From DASWZN01 sp963841635 (GTDB lineage Bacteria; Acidobacteriota; Terriglobia; Bryobacterales; Bryobacteraceae): a stretch of DNA of 64,000 bases. The notes under the pieces are model-generated. The model searched no databases and was not told the origin of the DNA. It was given only the letters and a program-made list of their open reading frames with translations. Location: NCBI GenBank assembly GCA_963841635.1, contig CAWJDO010000003.1, forward strand, positions 744,001 to 808,000, read 5' to 3'. Made by a program: the position numbers and the translations under genes. Shown here piece after piece: positions 1 to 9,821 of the stretch; position 1 is the first letter of the stretch, and every line of letters starts with the position of its first letter.

Positions 1-2424
1 CTTACATCCAAGGAAAAGTCGGATTCAAGACGTTTGCCGATGATGCCGGTGCGGGACGTGGTCATCTTCCCGCACATGATGACTCCCTTCGTCGTGGGGC
101 GCGACTCGAGCGTGCGCGCGCTCGAGGAGGCGCTGGGAGCGGACAAGCGAATCTTCCTGGCCACACAGCACGACGCCTCGACCGACGAGCCTCGGCCTGA
201 GGAGATCTACAGCGTCGGGACCATCGTCAACATCGTGCAAAGCCTGCGCCTGCCCGACGGGAACATCAAGGTCCTGGTCGAAGGCATCGAACGGGGCAAA
301 ATCGTCTCGGTAAGCGACGACGAAGGCTTCTTCCGCGCGGTGGTCAAAGTAGCGCACTTCAAGGTGGAGGCGGGGCCGCAACTGGAAGCGCTGGTTTCGC
401 GCGTCACCACGCTGTTCGAGCAGTACATCAAGCTCAGCCAGAACCTGAACTACGAGACCATGATCGCGGCGATCCGGGTGGACGATCCCGGCAAGCTGTC
501 CGACACCATCGGCGCCAATCTCCAGCTCACCATCGAAGAGAAGCAGGAACTCCTCGAAATCTTCGATCCCATCGAGCGGCTGACGCGAGTCGCCGAGTTG
601 CTCGACATCGAAATCGAAAAGCTCAACGTCGACCGCACCATCCAGGGCCGCGTCAAGCGGCAGATGGAGCGCGCGCAGAAGGAATACTACCTCAACGAGA
701 AGATCAAGGCCATCCAGAAGGAACTGGGCCGCGGCGAGAAGAGCGAGATCGACGAGCTGAAGAAGAAGATCGAGACCGCGGGGATGACCAAGGACGGCCT
801 CGAGAAGGCCTTGGCGGAGTTGAAGCGGCTGGAGAACATGCCGCCGATGTCGGCCGAGTCCACCGTCTCCCGCAACTACCTGGAATGGCTGCTGGCGGTG
901 CCGTGGAAGCAGAAGTCGAAAGAGATCCGCGACCTGAAGTTCGCCGAGGAAGTTCTGGAATCCGACCACTACGGGCTCGAGAAGATCAAAGAGCGGATCC
1001 TCGAGTTCCTGGCGGTGCGGCGGCTGGTGAAGAACCCGCGCGGTTCGATCCTGTGCTTCGTGGGCGCGCCGGGCGTCGGCAAGACGTCGCTGGGGATGTC
1101 GGTCGCAAAGGCCACCGGGCGGAAGTTCATCCGGCTCTCGCTTGGAGGCGTTCGGGACGAGGCTGAGATCCGCGGCCACAGGCGCACCTATATCGGCGCT
1201 CTGCCCGGCCAGATCATCCAGATGATGCGCAAGGCGGGCACGCGCAATCCCGTGTTCATGCTGGACGAAGTGGACAAGATGTCCATGGACTTCCGTGGAG
1301 ATCCCTCGGCCGCGCTTCTCGAGGTGCTGGATCCGGAACAGAATTACATGTTCATGGATCACTACCTGGACGTTGAATACGATCTGAGCCAGGTGTTTTT
1401 CATCGCCACGGCGAACGTGCTGCACACGGTGCCGCCGGCCTTGCAGGATCGCATGGAAGTGATCCGCCTCTCGGGCTACACCGAGCTCGAGAAGATGGAG
1501 ATCGCCAAGCGTTTCCTGGTGAAGAAGCAGATGAAGGAGACCGGCCTCTCGGACAAGCTGGTGGAGTTCACCGACGAGGGCCTGATGACCCTGGTGCAGT
1601 ACTACACGCGGGAAGCCGGCGTGCGCAACCTGGAGCGGGAGATCGGCAACATCTGCCGCAAGGTGGCGCGGCGGTCGGTGAACGCGATGGGCCCGGGCGC
1701 GGACGGAAAAGACCAGGTGCAGCCGGACCGTGCGGTCATCACCGCGGCGCTGGTGCCGGAGTACCTGGGGCCCCTGAAGTTCCGGGACACGGAAGCCGAT
1801 AAATGCAATGAGATCGGGGCGGCGGTAGGCCTCGCGTGGACCGAGGTCGGCGGCCAGATACTGACCACCGAGGCCCAGATCATGGACGGCAAGGGTAAAC
1901 TCACCACCACCGGGAAGTTGGGCGATGTCATGCAGGAGTCCGCGCAGGCCGCCATGAGCTACACCCGGTCTCGCGCGCACCAGTTGGGTCTGCCGCGCGA
2001 TTTCTACCGGAACCTGGACATTCACGTGCACGTCCCAGAGGGTGCCATCCCCAAGGATGGGCCGTCGGCGGGCATCACCCTGGCGACCGCGATCATCAGC
2101 GCCCTGACTAGGATTCCGGTGCGGTGCGACATCGCGATGACGGGGGAGATCACGCTGCGGGGGCGCGTTCTGCCCATCGGCGGGTTGAAGGAGAAGCTGC
2201 TTGCGGCGCGCCGCCACGGCATTCGGGAGGCGATCGTCCCCAAGGACAATGAGAAGGATCTTCCGGATATCCCGGAGGCCATCCGCGGGGAGATGAAACT
2301 GCACTTCGTCGAATCGATGGACGAGGTGCTGAAGATCGCCCTGGAGCGGGAGATCATCGCGCTGCCTCTGGCGCCCCCTGTGGAAATCGCGGCCCAGCAG
2401 CCGAGCGAAGAAAAGTTGCATTGA
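1..2424 (+). CDS. lon: Lon ATP-dependent serine protease (5' end probably outside window)
   Basis: Degrades misfolded and regulatory proteins in the cytoplasm as an ATP-driven hexamer. Counting from the TTG at 34, an N-terminal substrate-binding LAN domain covers about residues 1-190. The AAA+ module has Walker A GAPGVGKT at 344-351 and Walker B VFMLDEVDK at 407-415. The proteolytic Ser678 lies in KDGPSAG and Lys721 in GGLKEK, the 43-residue spacing known for the Lon dyad. The frame is open to base 1 and no good ribosome site precedes the TTG at 34 or the ATG at 40, so the true start is probably upstream of the window. The stop codon overlaps the start of the next gene. Length of about 800 residues is normal for the family. 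Confidence 0.96.
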   Translation, partial: LTSKEKSDSRRLPMMPVRDVVIFPHMMTPFVVGRDSSVRALEEALGADKRIFLATQHDASTDEPRPEEIYSVGTIVNIVQSLRLPDGNIKVLVEGIERGKIVSVSDDEGFFRAVVKVAHFKVEAGPQLEALVSRVTTLFEQYIKLSQNLNYETMIAAIRVDDPGKLSDTIGANLQLTIEEKQELLEIFDPIERLTRVAELLDIEIEKLNVDRTIQGRVKRQMERAQKEYYLNEKIKAIQKELGRGEKSEIDELKKKIETAGMTKDGLEKALAELKRLENMPPMSAESTVSRNYLEWLLAVPWKQKSKEIRDLKFAEEVLESDHYGLEKIKERILEFLAVRRLVKNPRGSILCFVGAPGVGKTSLGMSVAKATGRKFIRLSLGGVRDEAEIRGHRRTYIGALPGQIIQMMRKAGTRNPVFMLDEVDKMSMDFRGDPSAALLEVLDPEQNYMFMDHYLDVEYDLSQVFFIATANVLHTVPPALQDRMEVIRLSGYTELEKMEIAKRFLVKKQMKETGLSDKLVEFTDEGLMTLVQYYTREAGVRNLEREIGNICRKVARRSVNAMGPGADGKDQVQPDRAVITAALVPEYLGPLKFRDTEADKCNEIGAAVGLAWTEVGGQILTTEAQIMDGKGKLTTTGKLGDVMQESAQAAMSYTRSRAHQLGLPRDFYRNLDIHVHVPEGAIPKDGPSAGITLATAIISALTRIPVRCDIAMTGEITLRGRVLPIGGLKEKLLAARRHGIREAIVPKDNEKDLPDIPEAIRGEMKLHFVESMDEVLKIALEREIIALPLAPPVEIAAQQPSEEKLH

Positions 2425-3050
2425 TGAAAGCTGTCGATGGTGCCATCGGCTATCGACCATCCGCCATCGACCAAACCGTGACCGCTCAGTATATAATTGG
2501 AGCAGCCCACCGGGAGCAGTTTCCGCCCGAGGAACTACCTGAAGTTGCGTTCCTCGGCAGGAGTAATGTGGGCAAATCCAGCCTGCTGAACTGCCTGCTT
2601 GGAGGCAGAGACCTGGCAAACACCAGCAAAAAACCCGGATCGACAAGACTGATTCACTTCTATCGCGTGAACGGGGAGTTCTGCTTCGTGGATCTTCCCG
2701 GGTATGGCTACGCGAAGGTTTCGCAGGAGACCACCGCGGGATGGAAGCAGTTGATCGAGGATTACCTGCTCGGCCGGCCGAAGCTGGCACTGGCGATCCT
2801 GCTGGTCGATCTGAGGCGCGGGTGGATGGAGAAGGACCTGGAACTCAAACGCTGGCTCGAGTTCCACAACCGGCGACACCTGGTGGTCGCCACGAAAGTT
2901 GACAAACTGAACCGATCGGAGCAAATACGCGGTCTGGAAGCCCTGGGGCGCCAAGCGGGCGCGGAAGGGTTCCTACCGTTCTCGGCCGTGACCGGCCGGG
3001 GTGTAAGGGAGATTTGGCAAGCTATATGGACAACCCAGAAGAAGTCGTAA
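2424..3050 (+). CDS. engB: Ribosome biogenesis GTPase EngB (YsxC/YihA)
   Basis: Small GTPase needed for late 50S subunit assembly. All G motifs are visible: G1 GRSNVGKS, a G2 threonine in KPGSTRLIHF, G3 DLPGYGYAKV, G4 TKVDK and G5 FSAVTGRG. The product is 208 residues, close to the family's usual 195-210. The ATG at 2424 overlaps the lon stop (TGATG), indicating translational coupling. The first 18 codons are encoded by a copy of the CCATCGACC low-complexity repeat, and family similarity only begins after the GTG at 2478, which is a credible alternative start. The 3' end overlaps rho. Confidence 0.95.
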   Translation: MKAVDGAIGYRPSAIDQTVTAQYIIGAAHREQFPPEELPEVAFLGRSNVGKSSLLNCLLGGRDLANTSKKPGSTRLIHFYRVNGEFCFVDLPGYGYAKVSQETTAGWKQLIEDYLLGRPKLALAILLVDLRRGWMEKDLELKRWLEFHNRRHLVVATKVDKLNRSEQIRGLEALGRQAGAEGFLPFSAVTGRGVREIWQAIWTTQKKS

Positions 3051-4450
3051 ATCCAACCCAAACGCAGGAGGAAAAGCCCCAGGCGCAAACGCAAACGCCC
3101 CCCGCCGGCGCCCCTCCGCAAACGGGAGCCCGCAAAGGGCGCAGCGCGGCACAAGGCGGAGCGGCACCGCCCCAGAAAAACGGTCCGACGGCCGCGACCA
3201 CGCTCGACCTGGTCGCGCTCAAGGACCTGAGCATCCAGCAGCTCAACACCATCGCCAAAGACCTGGGGCTGACCGGAGTCTCCGGCCTGCGCAAGCAGGA
3301 GGTGATCTTCAAGATCCTCCAGGCGCAAGCGGAAAAGAGCGGTCTGATCTTCTCCGAAGGCGTGCTGGAGTGCCTGCCCGACGGCTTCGGCTTCCTGCGC
3401 GCGCCGGAGTACAACTACCTGCCGGGCCCCGACGACGTGTACGTCTCGCCTTCCCAGATCCGCCGATTCGATCTGCGGACCGGCGACACCATCTCGGGCC
3501 AGATCCGTCCGCCCAAAGAAGGCGAGCGGTATTTCGCGCTCATCAAGGTGGACGCGATCAACTTCGAGCCGCCCGAGGAATCGCGCAACAAGATCTTCTT
3601 CGACAACCTCACGCCGCTCTATCCCAACGAGCGGGTGAAGCTGGAGACGGTCAAGGACAACTACTCGGGCCGCATCATGGATCTGCTGACCCCGCTCGGC
3701 AAGGGCCAGCGCGGGCTGATCGTCTCGCCGCCGCGCACCGGCAAGACCATGCTGCTGCAGTCGATCGCCAACTCCATCACGGCCAATCATCCCGAGATCG
3801 TGCTGATCGTGCTGCTCATCGACGAGCGCCCGGAGGAAGTGACCGACATGCAGCGCTCGGTCCACGGCGAGGTCATCAGCTCGACGTTCGACGAACCGGC
3901 GGCGCGGCACGTGCAGGTGGCCGAGATGGTGATCGAGAAGGCCAAGCGCCTCGTCGAGCACAAGCGCGACGTGGTGATCCTGCTCGATTCCATCACGCGC
4001 CTGGCGCGCGCCTACAACACCATCGTTCCGCCATCGGGCAAGGTCCTCTCGGGCGGCGTCGATTCGAACGCGCTGCAGCGCCCGAAGCGGTTCTTCGGCG
4101 CGGCCCGCAACATCGAAGAAGGCGGCTCGCTGACCATCATCGCCACCGCGCTCATCGACACCGGCAGCCGAATGGACGATGTGATCTTCGAAGAATTCAA
4201 GGGCACCGGCAACCAGGAAATCCACCTCGACCGCAAGCTGGTGGACAAGCGCGTCTTCCCCGCCATCGACATCAACAAGAGCGGCACCCGCAAAGAAGAA
4301 CTCCTGCAGCCCAAGGAAGAGCTGACCCGCGTCTGGGTCCTGCGCAAAGTGGTGGCGCCCTTGTCTCAGGTAGAGACGATGGAGCTGCTGCTCGACAGGC
4401 TTTCGAAGACCCGCAGCAACGCGGAGTTCCTGAACTCGATGAACGGATAG
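3026..4450 (+). CDS. rho: Transcription termination factor Rho
   Basis: Hexameric RNA helicase that terminates transcription. From the ATG at 3026, residues 1-50 are a Pro/Gln/Ala-rich low-complexity extension. The Rho_N helical domain follows (LKDLSIQQLNTIAKDLGL), then the cold-shock RNA-binding fold with GFGFLR. The ATPase core has its P-loop at 233-241 (VSPPRTGKT), and LIDERPEEVTD and LLDSITRLARAYN are both conserved. A TTG at 3014 would add four residues but sits directly on the purine-rich GGGAGAT, so the ATG is preferred. The gene overlaps engB by 25 bases, completing a lon-engB-rho cluster. Confidence 0.96.
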   Translation: MDNPEEVVNPTQTQEEKPQAQTQTPPAGAPPQTGARKGRSAAQGGAAPPQKNGPTAATTLDLVALKDLSIQQLNTIAKDLGLTGVSGLRKQEVIFKILQAQAEKSGLIFSEGVLECLPDGFGFLRAPEYNYLPGPDDVYVSPSQIRRFDLRTGDTISGQIRPPKEGERYFALIKVDAINFEPPEESRNKIFFDNLTPLYPNERVKLETVKDNYSGRIMDLLTPLGKGQRGLIVSPPRTGKTMLLQSIANSITANHPEIVLIVLLIDERPEEVTDMQRSVHGEVISSTFDEPAARHVQVAEMVIEKAKRLVEHKRDVVILLDSITRLARAYNTIVPPSGKVLSGGVDSNALQRPKRFFGAARNIEEGGSLTIIATALIDTGSRMDDVIFEEFKGTGNQEIHLDRKLVDKRVFPAIDINKSGTRKEELLQPKEELTRVWVLRKVVAPLSQVETMELLLDRLSKTRSNAEFLNSMNG

Positions 4451-4491
4451 GGAACGGCCAAACCTGGCGCCAACATGAGCCTGCCTGGCCA

Positions 4492-4519
4492 GGGCTTCGG
4501 GTTACTGCAACCGAAGCCC
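4492..4519 (+). terminator. Hairpin 3' of rho
   Basis: GGGCTTCGG at 4492-4500 pairs perfectly with CCGAAGCCC at 4511-4519, and the stem can extend by two pairs past a bulged G. There is no clear T-run on either side, so this is a strong 3' hairpin between convergent genes rather than a textbook intrinsic terminator. Confidence 0.5.
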
Positions 4520-4520
4520 G

Positions 4521-4792
4521 TTACGCCAATCCAAGGCCGCTCGGGTACGACACCGATCCGCTCCTCACCTTGAGCAGCCACTTCAGCAGCGAGTCGTTGG
4601 CCAGCCAAGCCGGGTTTGACCTCAGCGCGTTGTCGACTATGTCGGCGATGTCGGCCACGAGAAGGCGCGCCAGCGCAAACACCCCGGAGAGTTGAATCCA
4701 TTGATTTCTATCCGCGAGCAGCTTCCGCAGTTCGGCCGCTAGGATCGGCCGCAGGGAGTCGGCGGATGCTTTGGTTGCATAGATGATGTTAG
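4521..4792 (-). pseudogene. 3' fragment of hypothetical gene interrupted by IS1634 element
   Basis: Open frame of about 88 codons ending at TAA (4521-4523). It encodes an alpha-helical, Leu/Ala-rich segment (LRPILAAELRKLLADR, then ALARLLVADIADIVDNAL). It has no start of its own. If the IS at 4793-6812 and one TTAG copy are removed, it joins in frame to the 6813-7705 fragment (the sum is exactly 387 codons), with the junction reading WWPN-IIYATK. I do not recognise the protein family. Confidence 0.75.
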
Positions 4793-6812
4793 CCCGACTT
4801 TCGCAGTTGGGGGCCCGAGCGACACCTAAGCCATTAAGAATCAGTGCAGGCGATCAAAAGGTCTTCACCACAAACCCGGGCTATCGACCAGCCTCGGCGA
4901 CCGCTCGGAGGGCGGGTTCCGCGGTGATCCGCGGAGGTGGTTGCGCGGGCAGCTCGAGCTTGAGCTTGTCGAGGACCAACTGGGCATCTCTCTCCGGCTG
5001 CGTGTAGCGGGGGAGAATCAGCCAGCGTCCGTCGACGGTGGGAATGTACACGTCGATCATCTGAATGTTCGCCAGCGCGCCCATCACGGCCGCTGGCGTC
5101 AGCCCCGGCGCGTGAATCATGAGCCGGTTCTTCAACGTCACTTGAAGACAGTAGGCCAGGAAGGCGACCAAGATGTGAGCGTCGGCGCGATGCTCCAGTT
5201 GATGCCGGATGGGCCGAATCCCGAGCTCGCTTTTCAGGCTTCGAAAAACGGATTCGATCTGGGTCAGTTGCACGTAGCGCGACCACAACACCGTGGGGTC
5301 GCCGCCGGCCAGGTTGGAGCGCAGTAAGTAGTGTCCGTCGCGCAACTCCGCCTCTTTGAGCTTGACCTTGTCCACGTGGAATCGAAAGGTCTCCCGCGTC
5401 ACCGGCTGCCGGGACTCCGGCAGTTGGATCTTCACGAAGCCGAAGGCGCGGCCCGCCTCGGTCTTGGCGGCGCCGATCCGCAGCAACAACTGATCGCGCG
5501 CCGGCAGGCTGCGCCGCATGGCGCGAAGTTTTCGCAGCAGCCGCGCCAGCCTCTTGCGCCGCATGGCGACCTCTTTGGCCTGGCGGCCCTCGCTCTTGGC
5601 CAGCACGTAAAGCTCGCCGTCCTGCTCGAACAGTTTCACCTCGACCGAGTCGCGAACCTTCTGCCAGGGCAAATCCAGCCACTTCTTCTCGTGCTGCTTG
5701 ATCTTGCTCTTGGACGTTCCCACCAGGTAGTAGACCGTGCGCGCCGGGTCGCGCATCTCGGCCAGAATCGCCTCGGTCGGGATGCCCCGGTCCATGACCC
5801 ACATCCGCTTCGCCTTCCCGTAGGTCTTCTCGATTTTGTCGAGGAACCCTCGCAGTGTGGTGCAGTCGGTGGTGTTGCCGTCCATCACTTCGTAGGCCAG
5901 TGGGAAGCCGTCGGTGGTCACCACCAGCGCCACCACTACCTGCAAGCAATCCGGCCGGCCGTCGCGGCTGTAGCCGCGCTTAGCCTTGGGGTTCTCTTCC
6001 ATGGCGCCTTCGAAATACGTGCTCGTCAAATCGTAGAGCAGCACTTCGAAGTCGGCTTGAAACAGGTCCGCCCACTTTTGTCTCAACCACACGAACAGAT
6101 CCTGCTTGTGCTCCAGCACCCGGTCCAGACAACGATACAGCCGGTCCTTTTCGGCGGCCGCATAGTCGACGTTCAGTAACTCGTCCATGGCGGTGGAAAG
6201 AAACCACTGCCGATGCACACGCCACTCGCTGGCCGGATCGAGCAGATGGTTCACCACCAGCAGTTCCAGCACCTTCTCCCATCTCACGGCCTCGCGGCCG
6301 TCCGGCAAGCGCCGCTGCCAAAACTCGTCGAGTCCCAGTTGACGCCAGATTTCGCAAGCCAGCCAGCAGTTGCCGAACAGGCGCGGCCGCCGCAGTTCCA
6401 GTCCGCTCAGCCTCACCTGCAGGCTGTCGACGGCATCTTCGGGAATCTCGCGATCGTCGGGGAACAGGCTGAGGTTGCGAGAACGCTGCTGCTGCTCGTC
6501 GAAGACCTCGAGGGTCTTGCGCCAGGCGGCTTGCTGAGAGTCGTTCACTTCACCCAGGTAGAGGACCGTGCGTTGCGCCGTCTTGCCCGAAGACAGTCGC
6601 CGGTTTTCCACCACGCTAAAGTAGCGGTGATCCTTGCCGTCCTTCCTGCGGTTGGTGCGGCGCAAGAACATGGAAGCAGCAGAATGCCAGAAAAAGGTCC
6701 GAAGTGGAAGAGGGTAGGTCTTCACCACAGCGGTTTTGAGATTCTCGGATTGCAGGCAAAAGGCTTAGGGCCGGCTGAACCGGAAAAACGGGCCTGAACT
6801 GCGAAAGTCGGG
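4793..6812. mobile_element. IS1634-family insertion sequence, about 2020 bp
   Basis: Terminal inverted repeats are CCCGACTTTCGCAGTT at 4793-4808 and its exact complement at 6797-6812; similarity continues imperfectly inward (GGGGGCCCG against CAGGCCCG). The element is flanked by TTAG at 4789-4792 and again at 6813-6816, a target duplication of 4-5 bases. It carries a single transposase gene on the minus strand. An AGGTCTTCACCACA motif also appears near both ends in direct orientation (4859 and 6717). The 2.0 kb length fits the family. Confidence 0.9.
4881..6671 (-). CDS. IS1634-family DDE transposase
   Basis: Catalyses cut-and-paste movement of the surrounding element. The ATG at 6671 gives the family-typical beginning MFLRRTNRRKDGKDHRY and 596 residues; a GTG at 6728 would add 19 residues unlike the family. 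Likely catalytic positions are the Asp in YDLTSTYFEG, the Asp in MDRGIPTE and the Glu in IESVFRSLKSELG, in the order expected for an IS4/IS1634 DDE fold. The frame is uninterrupted and both inverted repeats are present, so the element may still be active. Confidence 0.92.
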   Translation of the reverse strand: MFLRRTNRRKDGKDHRYFSVVENRRLSSGKTAQRTVLYLGEVNDSQQAAWRKTLEVFDEQQQRSRNLSLFPDDREIPEDAVDSLQVRLSGLELRRPRLFGNCWLACEIWRQLGLDEFWQRRLPDGREAVRWEKVLELLVVNHLLDPASEWRVHRQWFLSTAMDELLNVDYAAAEKDRLYRCLDRVLEHKQDLFVWLRQKWADLFQADFEVLLYDLTSTYFEGAMEENPKAKRGYSRDGRPDCLQVVVALVVTTDGFPLAYEVMDGNTTDCTTLRGFLDKIEKTYGKAKRMWVMDRGIPTEAILAEMRDPARTVYYLVGTSKSKIKQHEKKWLDLPWQKVRDSVEVKLFEQDGELYVLAKSEGRQAKEVAMRRKRLARLLRKLRAMRRSLPARDQLLLRIGAAKTEAGRAFGFVKIQLPESRQPVTRETFRFHVDKVKLKEAELRDGHYLLRSNLAGGDPTVLWSRYVQLTQIESVFRSLKSELGIRPIRHQLEHRADAHILVAFLAYCLQVTLKNRLMIHAPGLTPAAVMGALANIQMIDVYIPTVDGRWLILPRYTQPERDAQLVLDKLKLELPAQPPPRITAEPALRAVAEAGR

Positions 6813-7705
6813 TTAGGCCACCAAAACACCACGTCAGTTGCCTCGATCGCGTTCACCGCGGCGCATTGCCCTTGCGAGATAAGACCCGCGAGACGCCTAC
6901 GTTCGTCTGCGCTCCCCGTCGTCAAACCGTCGCCAGCTTCGTGTATGAGGTTTCGGCTCGCCGCTCGCAGGCGTTCAACTGAAAGCGAGGAGGCTTCCGA
7001 CAATAGGCGTGCGGTGAAGTCGCGTCTGGTCAGTGGATGCAGATCGTAGCGAATGCGATCATATGCGTTTCTCTTTAGCCCGCCGGCCTTGCCGGTACGC
7101 ATGTGCTCCAACGCATGCACTGCCTCCTGCCATTCTCTGTTCTGAGGCGCGGCATAGGAACTCGCTGAGCCGAATTCGCCACAAATGACGTCTACCCACA
7201 GCGGATACATGGAGCCAACGGAAGGTGGCGGCGATTCGAATTCGACGGGCATGCCGCACCGTGCGCCGAGTTCCTCAATAGTGCTACAGTCCCAGAAACG
7301 CCGGCCTCCAACAAGGACACGGTCGCCATAGATCCGCAGTCCGCTGTCCCCCATGTTCATGACGACACGCCAGCCAGGAAACCCACAAGCCATCTCGACC
7401 ATCGAGTGAATGAGTCCGGCGCAGACGAGCTTAACATCGCACTCCACGAGGCTGAGCTGATCGTGTTCGTTGTACATATCGTCAACGACGAAGAAGTCTG
7501 GATGCCGAGCACCTCGCTCGAATTCCAGTTCGTCGTCATCGCCGGCGGAAAGGTCCGCTTCGCCGCTAGGCCCAACTGACCCGAATCCGCCCAGAACGCG
7601 GATCACATGGTTCCGGAAATCATAGAACTCCCGCCAGCCAAATCTGGCGGGCTGGCTGTAGTCTGTTTCTTCGATCTCGAGGTCGCTGCCGATGCGGAAA
7701 GGCAT
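6813..7705 (-). pseudogene. 5' fragment of hypothetical gene interrupted by IS1634 element
   Basis: Begins at ATG 7705 and reads about 298 codons before entering the right inverted repeat of the IS. The native part ends EATDVVFWWPN; the apparent C-terminus after that is read from IS sequence. The protein is acidic and soluble, with no signal peptide or membrane segment, and I recognise no domain. The intact ancestral gene would encode 386 residues when joined to 4521-4788. It diverges from mutL, with about 100 bases between their starts. It is presumably inactive now, unless the truncated product is functional. Confidence 0.75.
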
Positions 7706-7808
7706 CTTGGTGCTTCTCCCGTTCCAGTGTGGCTCAGCCGCATGTGACTTTCAAACTCGAGGTCCCATGCGGCACGGCGATTGGCCAGCGATTGCTACAG
7801 TAGTCTCC

Positions 7809-9749
7809 ATGGGGCGCATCCGCATCCTGTCCGACGAGGTCGCCAACAAGATCGCGGCGGGCGAGGTGGTCGAGCGGCCGGCATCGGTCGTCAAGGAGCT
7901 CCTCGAGAACGCCCTCGACGCCGGCGCCACACGCGTGCGCGTCGAAGTTGCCACCGGGGGGCGGCGCCTCATCCGCATCACCGACGACGGCTGCGGCATG
8001 CTGCACGACGACGCGATGCTGGCCTTCGAGCGCCACGCCACCAGCAAACTCTCGAGCGCGCGCGACCTGCTCCACATCTCCACTCTGGGATTCCGCGGAG
8101 AAGCCCTGCCGTCCATCGCATCCGTCTCGCGGCTGTTGCTAGAAACGCGAGCGCGCGAGGAGCAGACCGGAGCGCTGGTCGAGATCGTCGGCGGCAAGAT
8201 GCTGCGGAGCGAGGAGGCGGCGCTCGCTCCAGGTACCCAGATCACGGTTCGCGACCTGTTCTACAACGTGCCGGCGCGCAAGAAATTCCTGCGGTCCGAG
8301 CAGACCGAGCTGGCCCACATCGCCTCGCTGGTCACGCACTACAGCCTGGCGCATCCCGACAAAGCCTTCCTCCTGGTCAGCGATGAGAGGGAACTCCTCG
8401 ACGTGGCGCCGGCTGAAACGCTGCGCGACCGTGTCTACCAGGTCTTCGGAAGCCAGATGCTGGACGAGCTGGTGGAGCTCGGCGTGCGCGAGCGCGTGAT
8501 CGAAGAGCCTCCGCCGGAGCCGGACGGCGAGGCGGACCGGCGAATCTTCCGGCTCAGCGGATTCATCTCGCGGCCGCAGATTCAGAAGCTAAACCGCAAT
8601 TCCATCTTTCTGTTTGTGAACCGGCGCCTGATCCGCGACCGGCTGCTGCTCCACGCCATCTCCGCCGCCTATCACAACCTGATGCCGCCAGCCTGCTTCC
8701 CCTTCGCGCTGCTGTTCCTCGACTGCGACTACGAGGAGGTGGACGTGAATGTGCACCCCTCGAAGACCGAGGTGCGGTTCCGCGCGCAGAGCCTGGTACA
8801 CGATTTCGTGCGCGACACGCTGCGGGAAGCGCTGATCGAATCGAAACCGGCGGGCTCGATTTCGGTGCCGGTGGCGCCGCGGCCCACGCCGCAGCCAGGG
8901 GCCGAGCTGCCCTACTCGGAGTTCTCGCAGCAGTTGGAGCGGGGACTCCTGGGAGCGAGCGCGATGCCGGTGGAGCGAGCCAACGAAGTGTTGCCGGAGT
9001 TCACTCTGCGAGGCACGCGGCCCGCCGAGCCTCGCTTCGACTTCAGCGGCGACCCGATTGCGCTGAACGAGCCTTTGCAGGAAACGCCGCCGCCGGGCGC
9101 CCCGATCCCTGACACGCACGGCGCGTTCCCCCCCGAGCTGGTTCCCGAACCGTCGCAGAGCCTGGCGGGACTCGGGGACTTGAGGCCGCTGGGCCAGGTC
9201 CACGAGAGCTTCATCGTGGCTGCGGGACGCGACGGGCTGTGGATCATCGACCAGCATGTGGCCCACGAGCGCATCCTGTTCGAGAAGATTCTGAAGGAGC
9301 GCGCGGCGGGACGCGCGGAGATGCAGCGCCTGCTGATGCCGCTGATCATCCGGCTCACGCCCGGCCAGCAGGTGGACTACGATCGCATCGCGGACGAGCT
9401 GCAGGCCAGCGGATTCGAGACCGAGCCGTTCGGACAGCGAACCATCGCCGTGAAAGGCGCGCCGGCGGGCGTCCGGCCGGATGAAATCGAGCGGCTGATC
9501 GGCGAGATTCTCGAGATCGCCGACCGCGAGCTGCGCAAGGTCTCGATGGACCAGGTGCGCCGAGCGATTGCGGCGTCGATCGCGTGCCGCGCCGCGATCA
9601 AGGTCAACATGCGGCTGGATGCCGACAAGATGGTCTGGCTGCTGAAGTCGCTGGCAGCGACCGAGTGCCCGATGAGCTGCCCGCACGGAAGACCCATCGC
9701 GCTGCGCTATTCCCTGCGTGACATTCTGCGCGGCTTCCACCGGATCTAG
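7809..9749 (+). CDS. mutL: DNA mismatch repair protein MutL
   Basis: Links mismatch recognition to strand incision. From the ATG at 7809 (646 residues), the N-terminal GHKL ATPase has ELLENALDAG (30-39), DDGCGM (59-64) and GFRGEAL (94-100). The C-terminal domain has a DQHVAHERILFE stretch starting at Asp481, matching the endonuclease pattern DQHA-x2-E-x4-E with Ala replaced by Val. It also has ACRAAIK and CPHGRP near the end. This indicates a nicking-type MutL rather than the E. coli type. The frame runs upstream to 7692, but those residues are not MutL-like. No mutS is in the window. Confidence 0.96.
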   Translation: MGRIRILSDEVANKIAAGEVVERPASVVKELLENALDAGATRVRVEVATGGRRLIRITDDGCGMLHDDAMLAFERHATSKLSSARDLLHISTLGFRGEALPSIASVSRLLLETRAREEQTGALVEIVGGKMLRSEEAALAPGTQITVRDLFYNVPARKKFLRSEQTELAHIASLVTHYSLAHPDKAFLLVSDERELLDVAPAETLRDRVYQVFGSQMLDELVELGVRERVIEEPPPEPDGEADRRIFRLSGFISRPQIQKLNRNSIFLFVNRRLIRDRLLLHAISAAYHNLMPPACFPFALLFLDCDYEEVDVNVHPSKTEVRFRAQSLVHDFVRDTLREALIESKPAGSISVPVAPRPTPQPGAELPYSEFSQQLERGLLGASAMPVERANEVLPEFTLRGTRPAEPRFDFSGDPIALNEPLQETPPPGAPIPDTHGAFPPELVPEPSQSLAGLGDLRPLGQVHESFIVAAGRDGLWIIDQHVAHERILFEKILKERAAGRAEMQRLLMPLIIRLTPGQQVDYDRIADELQASGFETEPFGQRTIAVKGAPAGVRPDEIERLIGEILEIADRELRKVSMDQVRRAIAASIACRAAIKVNMRLDADKMVWLLKSLAATECPMSCPHGRPIALRYSLRDILRGFHRI

Positions 9750-9821
9750 CGGAACTGGCCGCGACCCGGGACTGGCTCTGGTCCGCGCCCATTCATCCTG
9801 CTCGCAACTGGCGGCGAACCC

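Noticed and set aside
25..2790. Very long open frame on the minus strand opposite lon, and similar ones opposite rho and mutL
   Set aside because: Arg/His/Asp-rich translations without any family similarity; produced by GC-rich codon bias of the real genes on the plus strand.
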